From: an uncultured Litoreibacter sp.
GTDB taxonomy: Bacteria; Pseudomonadota; Alphaproteobacteria; Rhodobacterales; Rhodobacteraceae
Assembly: GCF_947487515.1 (NCBI RefSeq)
Contig: NZ_CANKWO010000002.1
Location: 620,001 to 684,000 of the forward strand
Direction of reading: 5' to 3'
DNA length: 64,000 bases
Of this stretch, positions 42,494 through 51,375 are shown piece by piece (the first letter of the stretch is position 1; each line of letters begins with the position of its first letter). The notes below the pieces were generated by a model. It was given only the letters and a program-made list of their open reading frames with translations, was not told the origin of the DNA and did not search any database. Both the position numbers and the translations under genes were made by a program.

Positions 42494-44188
42494 CTACTTC
42501 ACCAAATACGGGCGACCGCCCTGAGGTTTCTCATTACTGTCTAATGTCACGGGAAAATCACCCATCAAATGCGGGCTCATACCTTGGTTTTTCAGGTTCT
42601 GTAGAAACTGCCCGAAGCCGGATAAATCCCTCATGATCGGAACTTCAGATAGTCTACGCTGGCCCAGTCCGCCAATCTCATCAAGGATCGCTTGGAGGTT
42701 TTCCATGGGGTTTTCGATGAACTCGGCAAGGCTCCAGATGCGGACGCGTGCCTTCGTTTTCCCAAGTCTCAACAACTCCAGATGTGCGGCCTCAGTGCGT
42801 TGCAAATGCGCGGCCACCTTCCGCAAATCGGCGAAGTTTTGGTTCGAATGAAACAACGGGATCGCCCATGCCCCCGAGATGACGGATATCTGAGCATTCT
42901 GATCCGTTGCCAAATACTTCGAAACCGCTTGATCATCGGACGGCCCAAACTGAAAGCACTGATGCTCGCCACGAGTATTCCAGATCAAGTTGGTCAAAAA
43001 CCCCTGAGGGTTGTATTCACGTAACGCTGCGCTGTCACAAAGCGCCCCATTGTAAACTTTGTCACCCCCAGCGAAATTTACCCTGTCAGGTGCAAATAGA
43101 TTGCCATGGACGCGGTTCCCCGTTCTGCGCGCAATCCAGCCCTCAAAGTCCTCAAACAGATCGGTAAAACCTTCAAAAACAGAATATCGCCCGCTGGTCT
43201 TTCCATTTTCCCAGCCGTCATTGGGAAAACGCCCTTGCATATATAGCCCTGCGCGACCACGCGTCCGGCGTTCTGTTGCACGGCTAAACAGGCGGTCGAT
43301 CTTAAGCGGATTGGGTTCTGCCATAACAAGCGCACGGGAAGCTGGTGCCAGAAACTCCCTATAGAGACGTTCTGCTCGTGGCCAAATTTTCCGCGCTACA
43401 AAGCAATCGGAGCGGCGCAAAAGCTGCAGGTGATCGTCATAGAAGACATGCGGTTTTCCCTGAAAGTCGAATTTCGACAGCGTCAAAGAGCGGCTCTCGA
43501 TTTGGGTCGAATACATCCGCGCGAGACTTTGGAAGTAGCTTTCGTCAGGAATCCATACCCGCTTGAAGTAGCGATCAAACTCGGCGCGGCGCGGGTCTTG
43601 CAAGATCGCAGACAACGTCTGTCTGGTCAGGCACCACCATTGAGAGCCCAAGTGCGGCGTCAGCCCTTCGGGAATGGTCCGAGTCATTTTCAGCCGTCGC
43701 TGCAGATCAACATAGCCGTCAAACAATCTGCGTTGTCGTTTCCACGAAAACGGGAACCGCAGCGTAAAGCGCTCTTGATCCAGACCACCCACCGTCCAGT
43801 CAACTTCGTCGGTAGTAACAGACTCGATAAAATCCGTTCGCGGGCGTTCATTCAGATAGGTTTGAATTTCCTCGACCGGCCGCAACGGCATGCATGAACC
43901 GCTGGAAAGATAAACGTGATGCACGTCAGGAAAGGCCTCAAGCATCTGTTCGCAGGCGGATTGAGTGGCCCCGACAATAGACCAGTTGCCCCATTCACAT
44001 GCGTGCCGCTCCGAAAACTGAACATTTTCCAGATCAGCCAGCTTGTTTCGCAGGAACTCGAAGTTCGGATCATCCACACGTTTGTCGACATGAATAACGA
44101 CAGGTTTTCCGTGCTCGGACCAATGGCGCGCAACTTGGGCTGCTCTGTCCAGTGCGTCATGCACCAACATTACGAAGCCGACGGTCAT
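42494..44188 (-). CDS. GT14 (core-2/I-branching) glycosyltransferase with extra C-terminal domain
   Basis: Cytoplasmic or peripheral glycosyltransferase, 564 residues. The N-terminal half (to about 270) has the Branch/GT14 pattern: VGFVMLVHDALDRA, IHVDKRVDDP, CEWGNWSIVGATQSA, HVYLSSGSCMPLRP and SQWWCLTRQ, that is, the beta-1,6-N-acetylglucosaminyltransferase type fold. The C-terminal half (about 290-564) is not recognised; its end, IWSLAEFIENPMENLQAILDEIGG, resembles the C-terminus of sulfotransferases. It overlaps the GT gene upstream by 4 bases and lies 3 bases before the sulfotransferase gene. Sugar and acceptor are unknown. Confidence 0.8.
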   Translation of the reverse strand: MTVGFVMLVHDALDRAAQVARHWSEHGKPVVIHVDKRVDDPNFEFLRNKLADLENVQFSERHACEWGNWSIVGATQSACEQMLEAFPDVHHVYLSSGSCMPLRPVEEIQTYLNERPRTDFIESVTTDEVDWTVGGLDQERFTLRFPFSWKRQRRLFDGYVDLQRRLKMTRTIPEGLTPHLGSQWWCLTRQTLSAILQDPRRAEFDRYFKRVWIPDESYFQSLARMYSTQIESRSLTLSKFDFQGKPHVFYDDHLQLLRRSDCFVARKIWPRAERLYREFLAPASRALVMAEPNPLKIDRLFSRATERRTRGRAGLYMQGRFPNDGWENGKTSGRYSVFEGFTDLFEDFEGWIARRTGNRVHGNLFAPDRVNFAGGDKVYNGALCDSAALREYNPQGFLTNLIWNTRGEHQCFQFGPSDDQAVSKYLATDQNAQISVISGAWAIPLFHSNQNFADLRKVAAHLQRTEAAHLELLRLGKTKARVRIWSLAEFIENPMENLQAILDEIGGLGQRRLSEVPIMRDLSGFGQFLQNLKNQGMSPHLMGDFPVTLDSNEKPQGGRPYLVK

Positions 44189-45195
44189 GCCCAGTTCCCT
44201 TTAGACATTAGCCCCAGAATTTCCAGTTGGCGCCAGTTGATGTATTTCTCGGACCACTTGCACCACAGGTCGGGGTCTTCGGACAGCCCGCTGTGGTAGG
44301 CCTTGTATTCGTGACTATTGGCAAAATGTTCCTTGCGTTGCAGCTCTTCGGCGGATTTGTCTCCGAAGGTATCAAGGAACTTCGCATGAAGCAGGCAGCC
44401 AGACGTCTTTTCGCCGCCCCATTCATCATACACCAAATTCAGGCCCCGCGGCAAAAGCATATGCGACGAGCTGACATAGGCATAACTCCGATCCCAACGC
44501 ACCAAAGGAACCTTGTTCAGCGCCGGTGCGCGCTCGGGGTTGTCGGCAAAGAACGCGCGCGCCCTCGGGCCACCCTGAATCCAAAGGTTGCCGTATTTGT
44601 CGTTCTTCTTGATGGAGTAATTGCCGCTGTCAAACCAATGCAGGTGCTCGAAAGGGTCAGCGCCCGTCTCGTATCGCACGGAGTCAATCGGGCCCTTGGG
44701 ATACATGTCCAACAGAATCGTCCCAAAAGATTTCACCGAAGACGCATCCAGCCAATCAGTCAGCGCCTTGATCGGGCGGGTGTCGCAGAACGGGTAGACA
44801 AAGAATTCATCCACATCGAGAACCAACGTCCAATGTCCGTGCCCGTATTTGCGCAGCAACCAGTTGATCCAATCAACCCCAAAGCGCGATCGCTTATAGC
44901 TTGCGTTGGAGGCGAACAACGTCACGTCGGGCTGGCTGGCCAGATATTCAGCAGTGCCATCATCTGACCCATTGTCGACGAATATGAAGTGATCAACCCC
45001 AAGATCGCGGTAGTACTTCAGGAAGTATGGCAGGCGCACGGCTTCATTTCGAAGGGTTCCGAAAACAATGATGTCAGAATTTCCGATTTGCGCAGTTCGG
45101 TCCTTTACGGACACAAGTTCGCGCCGCTTGCGGACAGCCCGCCAACGCCAACGCTTTCGCTCCATGCGAAGTTCATATGATCTGCGGACACCCAT
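44185..45195 (-). CDS. GT2/GT92-like glycosyltransferase (DUF23-type)
   Basis: GT-A type glycosyltransferase, 336 residues. Core motifs: TLRNEAVRLPYFLKYYRDLGVDHF, VDNGSDDGTAEYL and the metal-binding DVDEF near 126. A basic N-terminal tail of about 35 residues precedes the domain. The FLKYYRDLGVDHFIFVDNGS form is typical of glycosyltransferase family 92/Glyco_tranf_2_4 proteins found in roseobacters. It is 25 bases after the GT4 gene and overlaps the GT14 gene (ATGA). Probably part of the same glycan assembly line; donor unknown. Confidence 0.85.
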   Translation of the reverse strand: MGVRRSYELRMERKRWRWRAVRKRRELVSVKDRTAQIGNSDIIVFGTLRNEAVRLPYFLKYYRDLGVDHFIFVDNGSDDGTAEYLASQPDVTLFASNASYKRSRFGVDWINWLLRKYGHGHWTLVLDVDEFFVYPFCDTRPIKALTDWLDASSVKSFGTILLDMYPKGPIDSVRYETGADPFEHLHWFDSGNYSIKKNDKYGNLWIQGGPRARAFFADNPERAPALNKVPLVRWDRSYAYVSSSHMLLPRGLNLVYDEWGGEKTSGCLLHAKFLDTFGDKSAEELQRKEHFANSHEYKAYHSGLSEDPDLWCKWSEKYINWRQLEILGLMSKGNWA

Positions 45196-45220
45196 GTTGT
45201 GTCACCTCTGATCACGCTAG

Positions 45221-46477
45221 TTAAAACAGCTTTGTCACCGCCGCGTTAACGGCTTGGAAATGCTCCGACCATTTCGGAATCCTTGGTGTCTTGGCCTTGT
45301 TCGCGTGAATGAGGTCTTTATGCCTCTGCTTTGCCTGCTCAACTATTGTTTTTTTCCAAAGGTATATGTCTTGCAGGTCTGCGTAAACGGGGTAGTCGCT
45401 TAAGACCTCATGGTGAATGGCAAGATCGCCACAGATTACCGGAACCCCCAATTGTGCCGCTTCGATAGAGGGGAACCCGAACCCTTCGGCAAATGACGGA
45501 TACAACAAGCCATGCGACCCCGCGAGCAGGCGGCGCAAGCCAACGTCATCCAAATCATTTTGCTCTCGCAACCACGGAGTTCCACGCAAACCGTCCAGTC
45601 TTTTGAACAGCTCTTCATTGTTCCAACCTCGGCGACCGACGAGATGCAAATTCGGTAACTCCGCAGGCGACATTTCTGCTTCCAGCTGGGACCAGATATC
45701 CAACAAGAACGCATGGTTCTTGCGAGGCTCTATCGTACCGATCGATACGAAATAGGGTCTATTATTGCCCGAATTGGGGATTTTTTCAGATACGGACTCC
45801 ACACCCAGCAATGAAGAAACGCTATTGATTTGGCGCCCCCAGCGCTCGAAGTAATGTTTTGCCCGCTGTTGTGTATCCGCTGAGTTCGTAATGATCAGAT
45901 CGCTTTTCGCAGCAACCAATTTCATTTTTCGCTCAAAGCTCTGCACGGTGCCGTCGCGTTGAAACTCCGGCCAATCCAGCGGAATCATATCATGGATCAG
46001 GACCACGACCTTCAACCCAAGACCGCGAAAACCGTTGAGTGTGGCTTCGGTCAGGTTTGAATGACCGGTGTTCAAATAGACACCATTTTGCATCGGAATA
46101 TCCGGCAGTGAGGTCTTTCCAGACCGCGCAATCGCCAGTCTTCGAAGGTCAGATTCCGCAGCACCCCGCGCCTTTGGTGTTTTGAAGCCCAGTTTTGCAC
46201 GAAGATCTCTTGAGCCCCAAGGTTGCAGCCCCAGCAGTCTTTCGCGAAATTGAATTGCCCCTTTTCGGTCTAGCAAGACATACCCATCTGCCGTTCTCGC
46301 AAGGCAAAAAACGGGTGTTCTATCCTGACCAAGGCACCAGTTCAGATAGGCAAACTCTACCCGATCCACCCCCGTCATTGGCCCCAGACCAACGCGCGAC
46401 ACAAGTCGCGTGATGTCTAGAACAACGGGGAAATCCCTACTTGTCGTAATGTCCGGATTGGTGCCAGCGCCAAGCAT
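45221..46477 (-). CDS. Family 4 glycosyltransferase
   Basis: Retaining GT-B glycosyltransferase, 418 residues. The N-terminal half has VVLDITRLVSRVG and a MTGVDRVEFAYL acceptor-side segment seen in roseobacter GT4 enzymes. The C-terminal half has YFVSIGTIEPRKNH and the EX7E motif in FAEGFGFPSIEAAQLGVPV. The ATG at 46477 overlaps galE by 41 bases; no better start is apparent. It probably adds a sugar made available by the galU/galE pair just upstream. Confidence 0.88.
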   Translation of the reverse strand: MLGAGTNPDITTSRDFPVVLDITRLVSRVGLGPMTGVDRVEFAYLNWCLGQDRTPVFCLARTADGYVLLDRKGAIQFRERLLGLQPWGSRDLRAKLGFKTPKARGAAESDLRRLAIARSGKTSLPDIPMQNGVYLNTGHSNLTEATLNGFRGLGLKVVVLIHDMIPLDWPEFQRDGTVQSFERKMKLVAAKSDLIITNSADTQQRAKHYFERWGRQINSVSSLLGVESVSEKIPNSGNNRPYFVSIGTIEPRKNHAFLLDIWSQLEAEMSPAELPNLHLVGRRGWNNEELFKRLDGLRGTPWLREQNDLDDVGLRRLLAGSHGLLYPSFAEGFGFPSIEAAQLGVPVICGDLAIHHEVLSDYPVYADLQDIYLWKKTIVEQAKQRHKDLIHANKAKTPRIPKWSEHFQAVNAAVTKLF

Positions 46478-47420
46478 CAGTGATCATTGCCTCCAGAGTT
46501 GAACGGGTCGGTGTCCAGCCAAGTTCTGACACAGCCCGATCACTTCCCGAAACCAATTTTGTGCAATCTCCAGCGCGGCGGTCACCTTCAATGATCGGAA
46601 CATGCTTATTGGTCACTCTGCCCGAGTGGCTTATCACTTCGCGCACGGAAAACCCGCTGCCTGTTCCAAGATTGAAAACTGCCGGCTCCTTACCATCCAA
46701 AAGCCATTCCAACCCTTTGACATGCGCCTCAACCAGATCGACGACATGCACGTAGTCACGAATACATGTGCCGTCTGGCGTGTCGTAATCCGTGCCGAAC
46801 ACAGTCAAAGAGTCGCGTTTCCCCTCTATTGCATCAAGCATCAGGGGAATGAGATGTGTTTCAGGTTGGTGAAATTCGCCCACTTGCCCGTCGGGATCGG
46901 CACCAGCGACGTTAAAGTACCGAAAAATGACGTGCTTCAACCCGTGGCTCAGCTCAAAGTTGCGCAACATATCTTCGACTGCACGTTTTGATGCTCCATA
47001 GGCGTTAATGGGCATCTGTGCTGTGTCTTCGGTAAGCGTCACCCCGTCTTGATCGCCATAAGTTGCGCATGTTGAGGAAAACACAAAGTTTTTGCACCCC
47101 GCATTCGTAGCGGCTTCAATCAAGTTGAGAGAGCCACCTACGTTGTTGCGCCAATATAGACCAGGGTCGGAGACAGATTCACCTACTTGGCTCAGTGCGG
47201 CAAAATGCATAACGGCAACGGGCTTATATTCTTGGAACACTTCCTCAAGCCGCGCACGATCCAACAGGTCGCCCTGCGCAAACGGGCCAAATTTCACCGC
47301 ATCCTGCCAGCCGGTGCAAAGGTTATCGAAGGTAACTGGCGTAAATCCCGACGCAGCCAACACCTTACAGGCGTGCGAGCCGATGTAGCCCGCACCGCCA
47401 GTAACCAGCACATTTGTCAT
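46437..47420 (-). CDS. galE: UDP-glucose 4-epimerase
   Basis: Extended SDR that interconverts UDP-glucose and UDP-galactose using tightly bound NAD. The 327 residues have VTGGAGYIGSHA (6-17), FSSTCATYGD, the catalytic YGASK pair near 142-146, and RYFNVAGADPDGQ. The length is normal for GalE. It lies 15 bases after galU and overlaps the GT4 gene, giving the pair that supplies UDP-glucose and UDP-galactose for this glycan cluster and perhaps the exopolysaccharide locus. Confidence 0.95.
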   Translation of the reverse strand: MTNVLVTGGAGYIGSHACKVLAASGFTPVTFDNLCTGWQDAVKFGPFAQGDLLDRARLEEVFQEYKPVAVMHFAALSQVGESVSDPGLYWRNNVGGSLNLIEAATNAGCKNFVFSSTCATYGDQDGVTLTEDTAQMPINAYGASKRAVEDMLRNFELSHGLKHVIFRYFNVAGADPDGQVGEFHQPETHLIPLMLDAIEGKRDSLTVFGTDYDTPDGTCIRDYVHVVDLVEAHVKGLEWLLDGKEPAVFNLGTGSGFSVREVISHSGRVTNKHVPIIEGDRRAGDCTKLVSGSDRAVSELGWTPTRSTLEAMITDAWRWHQSGHYDK

Positions 47421-47435
47421 AAGCTTTTTCCCTAG

Positions 47436-48329
47436 CTACTGTGCCGCGTTGCGCGTAGCGCTGAGGTCATCCAGATAGGCGGACAATTCGTCATGAAGCT
47501 CTGCACGAGCAAGTCCAAACGCAACTGTTGCCTGAAGATAACCAGCCTTAGACCCGCAATCAAATCGTTGACCGCGGAAGCGATAGCCATAGACATCGCG
47601 GTCTTCTTCAATTTCTTTCGCAATGGCGTCAGTCAGCTGAATTTCACCGCCCGCACCCTGCTTTAGTTTGTTGAGATTGTTCAAAACCTTAGGTGTTAGA
47701 ATATAGCGCCCAATCACGGCCAAGTTCGAAGGGGCCTCATCGATAGCGGGCTTCTCGACCATGCCCTGCACTGACACCATCGACCCCATATCTTCCTTCA
47801 CGTCCAAGACGCCATAAGAAGACGCCTTTTCTTGCGGCACTTCCATCGCGGCAACCATGCAGCCGCCCGTTTCGCTATAGGCTTCTACCATCTGCTGAAG
47901 GCACGGCTTTTCCGCCGCGATTACGTCATCTGGCAAGATGACTGCAAAGGGCTCGTTCCCGATCAAGCGGCGCGCGCACCAGACAGCATGGCCCAAGCCC
48001 AGCGCCTTGTGTTGACGAATATAGGCAATTGCGCCGCTATCCATATTGGTACTTTTGAGCGTGGAAAGCAGCTCTTTCTTGCCCTTCTTGCGCAAAGAAC
48101 TTTCCAGTTCTGGCGCGTGGTCAAAGTAATCTTCCAATGCGCCTTTGCCGCGAGATGTCACAAAGATAAATTCCTTGATGCCCGCCGCACGTGCTTCATC
48201 AATGGCGTATTGAATGAGCGGCCTATCAACCAAGGTCATAATTTCTTTGGGAATTGATTTCGTTGCTGGAAGAAACCTTGTGCCCAATCCAGCTACTGGA
48301 AAGACCGCTTTGGTGACTTTGCGCTTCAT
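47436..48329 (-). CDS. galU: UTP-glucose-1-phosphate uridylyltransferase
   Basis: Cytoplasmic enzyme making UDP-glucose from UTP and glucose-1-phosphate. The 297 residues show AVFPVAGLGTRFLPATKSIPKE (nucleotide-binding loop, residues 8-29), PLIQYAIDEA, GLGHAVWCAR, ILPDDV and VEKP motifs in family order. The next gene, galE, follows 15 bases later. A 116-base gap upstream with an inverted/direct repeat suggests its own promoter within the larger cluster. Confidence 0.96.
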   Translation of the reverse strand: MKRKVTKAVFPVAGLGTRFLPATKSIPKEIMTLVDRPLIQYAIDEARAAGIKEFIFVTSRGKGALEDYFDHAPELESSLRKKGKKELLSTLKSTNMDSGAIAYIRQHKALGLGHAVWCARRLIGNEPFAVILPDDVIAAEKPCLQQMVEAYSETGGCMVAAMEVPQEKASSYGVLDVKEDMGSMVSVQGMVEKPAIDEAPSNLAVIGRYILTPKVLNNLNKLKQGAGGEIQLTDAIAKEIEEDRDVYGYRFRGQRFDCGSKAGYLQATVAFGLARAELHDELSAYLDDLSATRNAAQ

Positions 48330-48385
48330 ATGGTGTGCCTCGTTCGTTTTATTTACAATTTACGCAAACTTCATTTGGTTTACTA

Positions 48386-48419
48386 CACAGTGACCGACAT
48401 CTCTGACTAAACTGTGACC
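48386..48419. promoter_or_regulatory. Repeat element upstream of galU
   Basis: CACAGT (48386-48391) and ACTGTG (48411-48416) form an inverted repeat. The hexamer GTGACC occurs twice, at 48390-48395 and 48414-48419, 24 bases apart, close to two helical turns. The position 57-90 bases before the galU ATG suits an operator or activator site. No matching regulator is known to me. Confidence 0.3.
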
Positions 48420-48445
48420 AAATGGCTAAACAATGCCAGTTGGCC

Positions 48446-49654
48446 CTATCTTGTCCTTGAGAGGTCAGCTTGTTCGACCTTTACGCGTGTTGCACATCGA
48501 TACCACGTCCAAATCGGATCGGAGCGGGTACTCTTGCCAAATATTCCCCCCGTCTGAACCCAAAACCCGTCGGAATGGAACCAGCGGTGATGAAACAGGG
48601 TAGTCGGGCTGAGGATTATTGCTGTGCAGGGGGTTCCAGCCTTCGCAATTTCCTTCGCTTGCGCATAAACCTTGCGCCGCGAAATCCAGCGGCCTGTAAC
48701 AAACTGATGCTCAGCCACCCCAGAGGTGTCCAAATACTGCAGAAACTTTGATTGCTTCTGAGCAGCGGAATTGCGCCCGTGATCTCGCAAGGAACCCTCT
48801 GCGATTCCCGCCTCTAGATCCGACCGAAGAAATTCCACATCTTCTGCCTTTATCAGCCCACGCGCCAAGGCCGCATCCAGCCGCGCCCATTGCTCTGCTC
48901 GAACGCTGTCTAATTCGCTTTGGGGTCGGTCATATTTTTTGATGAAATATGCGTGGCTCGCCCCGATTTCGAACAGGGATTTTGGTCGCCGGTCACGCCC
49001 ACGCATGGAAGATGCGGCATAGCCGTGCTGCACTTCTGCAAGAGGCACGATGGCAGTTGAATATCCAGCTTGGTTGATGCGGATGTTTAGATCCGTTTCA
49101 TCTAGATAGAATTTGTAGCTTTCGTCAAACCCACCCAGCGCCCGCAATGCGTCGATCCGAAATGCGCAGTTGGTGCCTTGCGTTTTGATCGCCCGTTTGG
49201 GGTCTGCGGCAAAGACGGTTGTCTGGTCGACGGCGATTGCATGGGATGTGCCATCAAGGCCAACCTCTTCCGCACGCCATTGAAAGCTGATGCCATTTCG
49301 CCCCCGAACGAAACCACCGGATGCCCCTATGTTAGGGTCGCGAAATGGTGCGGTGAGCCGGTTCAGCCAAGTCGGTTCCGCAATCGCATCATCATCGATA
49401 AAGGCGACAATCTCACCGGCCGCCAAAGCCACACCTTGGTTACGCGCTTTGGAGATATTCGCCTCGGCGCACACCGCAGATTTAACCCGCTCGATCGGGA
49501 TCAAATCGGGTAGTTTGGCCGCAGTTATCTCATCCGTGACGACGATAAGTTCAAATTTTCGATGCGTTTGAAAATCAAGTGCCCGAATACAATTGCGCAG
49601 CTCCTTTGGTCGGTTGCGGCTGACAATCACCACACTGACCAAAGGTGGCATCAT
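48446..49654 (-). CDS. Family 2 glycosyltransferase with C-terminal extension
   Basis: Glycosyltransferase of 402 residues. The GT-A domain starts PLVSVVIVSRNRPKEL, has KARNQGVALAAGE, the metal motif IDDDA near 94 and LDETDLNIRINQAG. The last 120 residues form a separate helical region rich in charged residues, with a C-terminal basic end. I chose the ATG at 49654, which overlaps the kdsB stop (ATGA); an upstream in-frame start at 49720 would run deep into kdsB. Following kdsB directly, it could be involved in KDO-linked glycan assembly, but its donor is unknown. Confidence 0.85.
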   Translation of the reverse strand: MMPPLVSVVIVSRNRPKELRNCIRALDFQTHRKFELIVVTDEITAAKLPDLIPIERVKSAVCAEANISKARNQGVALAAGEIVAFIDDDAIAEPTWLNRLTAPFRDPNIGASGGFVRGRNGISFQWRAEEVGLDGTSHAIAVDQTTVFAADPKRAIKTQGTNCAFRIDALRALGGFDESYKFYLDETDLNIRINQAGYSTAIVPLAEVQHGYAASSMRGRDRRPKSLFEIGASHAYFIKKYDRPQSELDSVRAEQWARLDAALARGLIKAEDVEFLRSDLEAGIAEGSLRDHGRNSAAQKQSKFLQYLDTSGVAEHQFVTGRWISRRKVYAQAKEIAKAGTPCTAIILSPTTLFHHRWFHSDGFWVQTGGIFGKSTRSDPIWTWYRCATRVKVEQADLSRTR

Positions 49655-50451
49655 GGATGCCCCATCTCGGAAAGCATCGTTTCCAACCGAGGAACGTCCT
49701 CCGGGTTGTTCAACTCCCAAAACTGGCGACCTCTGGCCTCCACTTCAACGCAAAGGACTTTACGACTGTTTTCAAGGAACCGAAGCTGCTCAAGGCCTTC
49801 CAGTTTTTCCAAAGGACCCACCGGCCAAGAAGCGTATGATCGCAATGCCTCGGGCCGGTACGCGTAGACACCAACATGGTGAAAAACGGGTGTTTCGGCC
49901 AAGTTAGAGTATACTTCAGACGTAAAAGGGATGACTTCCTTAGAGAAATACAATGCTGACATATCCTCAGCGAACACCGCAGTCGTGCCCCCGACACGAC
50001 CATTTTTGCGATCCTCAAGAAAGCCGTTCAAAGCCCGCCCATCGCATCTTAGAACCGGTGTCGCACAGGCCGCATCCGGCGCGGCGCGTAGGCCCGCAAT
50101 CAAGTCTTCAACAAACCACGCGGGGGTCAACGGCGCGTCCCCCTGAAGGTTCACCACAATTTCCGGTTCCTGCCCCAACGCTGGCAACGCGTCCGCGCAG
50201 CGTTCGGTTCCGTTAAAGCAATCTGAGGACGTCATTACGACCTCAGCACCAAAAGCTTCGGACGCCGCTTTGATCCGGTCATCATCCGTGGCAACCACCA
50301 CGCGATCCACGCCAGAAACTGATTTAGCTGCATTCCAAGACCGCTCGATCAGGCTACGCGCCTCGCCGGTAGCCCCTCTTAGCTCAACAAGGGGCTTCCC
50401 CGGATACCGAGTGGAAGCATAGCGCGCGGGAATGACGATGGTGACTGTCAT
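49651..50451 (-). CDS. kdsB: 3-deoxy-manno-octulosonate cytidylyltransferase
   Basis: Activates KDO to CMP-KDO for LPS or capsule in the cytoplasm. The 266 residues start with VTIVIPARYASTRYPGKPL, the CTP-binding motif, and have VVVATDD, NLQGDAPL and HHVGVYAYR in family order. It shares one base with cysQ (TGATG) and 4 with the following GT2. Its presence 10 kb from kdsD links the two halves of KDO synthesis within this window; kdsA and kdsC are not present. Confidence 0.95.
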   Translation of the reverse strand: MTVTIVIPARYASTRYPGKPLVELRGATGEARSLIERSWNAAKSVSGVDRVVVATDDDRIKAASEAFGAEVVMTSSDCFNGTERCADALPALGQEPEIVVNLQGDAPLTPAWFVEDLIAGLRAAPDAACATPVLRCDGRALNGFLEDRKNGRVGGTTAVFAEDMSALYFSKEVIPFTSEVYSNLAETPVFHHVGVYAYRPEALRSYASWPVGPLEKLEGLEQLRFLENSRKVLCVEVEARGRQFWELNNPEDVPRLETMLSEMGHP

Positions 50452-51248
50452 CAGGCGGACTTCAATTCAACGCCAGGAGCGTATGCGATAAAGAATGGAT
50501 TTTCGTAAATCGGCTTTCCGTAGGTCAACGGCTTGTGGTCATCGAAGCGAACAACCGCCCCGCCTGCGCCATTCAACACGGCATGGCCTGCGGCAGTGTC
50601 CCACTCCATCGTGCGACCCAAACGCGGATAAAGATCCGCCTCACCGGCGGCCACCAAGCAAAACTTCAATGAAGACCCTGCGCCGGTCATATCCGTCGTC
50701 TTATACTTGGAAATATAGTCGTCTGTTGCTTGATCTCGGTGAGACTTAGACGCCACCACCACCAAAGAGTCGTTGTCGGGGGATTTCACGCGTATCGGCT
50801 TTGTTAGACCCTGTTTAAAGCGATCAAACGGACCTTGTTCTTCCACCGTGGTGCCTGATTCATCGGTATAAAACATCCGGTTTTTGGCAGGGGCGTAGAC
50901 CACCCCGCGCACAGGCGTGCCATTTTCGACATAGGCGATATTGACGGTAAAATCACCTCGGCGCTTGATGAATTCTTTGGTGCCATCCAGCGGATCAACA
51001 ATGATGAAATTCGCCGCATTTGCCGCGTGGGTATCCGCCTGCTCTTCTGTGACCAACAGCACATCTGGAAAGGCGGCGCGAATGCCCGCTGAAATCAGCG
51101 CATCTGCGGCCTCATCGGCGGCGGTCACGGGGCTGTCGTCGGACTTGGCGCGCACATCGAAGTCATCTGCGTCGTAGATTTCCATGATCTTGTCGCCCGC
51201 TTCCAGCGCTAGTTCACGAAACACCGTTGCCATCTTGTTATAGTCCAC
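50451..51248 (-). CDS. cysQ: 3'(2'),5'-bisphosphate nucleotidase CysQ
   Basis: Hydrolyses adenosine 3',5'-bisphosphate (PAP), the product left by PAPS-dependent sulfation, to AMP and phosphate, with Mg or Li-sensitive chemistry. The 265-residue product has the inositol-monophosphatase fold: EEQAD, DPLDGTKEFI (metal site) and EWDTAAGHAV. I chose the GTG at 51248, which has AGGAGA 6 bases upstream. It heads the minus-strand cluster that ends with sulfotransferase-like genes, which suggests that it removes the inhibitory PAP formed by them. Divergent from the ABC permease gene. Confidence 0.92.
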   Translation of the reverse strand: MDYNKMATVFRELALEAGDKIMEIYDADDFDVRAKSDDSPVTAADEAADALISAGIRAAFPDVLLVTEEQADTHAANAANFIIVDPLDGTKEFIKRRGDFTVNIAYVENGTPVRGVVYAPAKNRMFYTDESGTTVEEQGPFDRFKQGLTKPIRVKSPDNDSLVVVASKSHRDQATDDYISKYKTTDMTGAGSSLKFCLVAAGEADLYPRLGRTMEWDTAAGHAVLNGAGGAVVRFDDHKPLTYGKPIYENPFFIAYAPGVELKSA

Positions 51249-51375
51249 AGCTGCTCTCCTGCCGTATAATTGATTTCACTCTTTAGCCTTCTTATGCTTG
51301 CTTGATAACGGATCGGCAAGTTTTCTGGCGTTTAAAGACCAGCGCACCGGCCCTGAAGCAATGCAGGTTTGCAAG

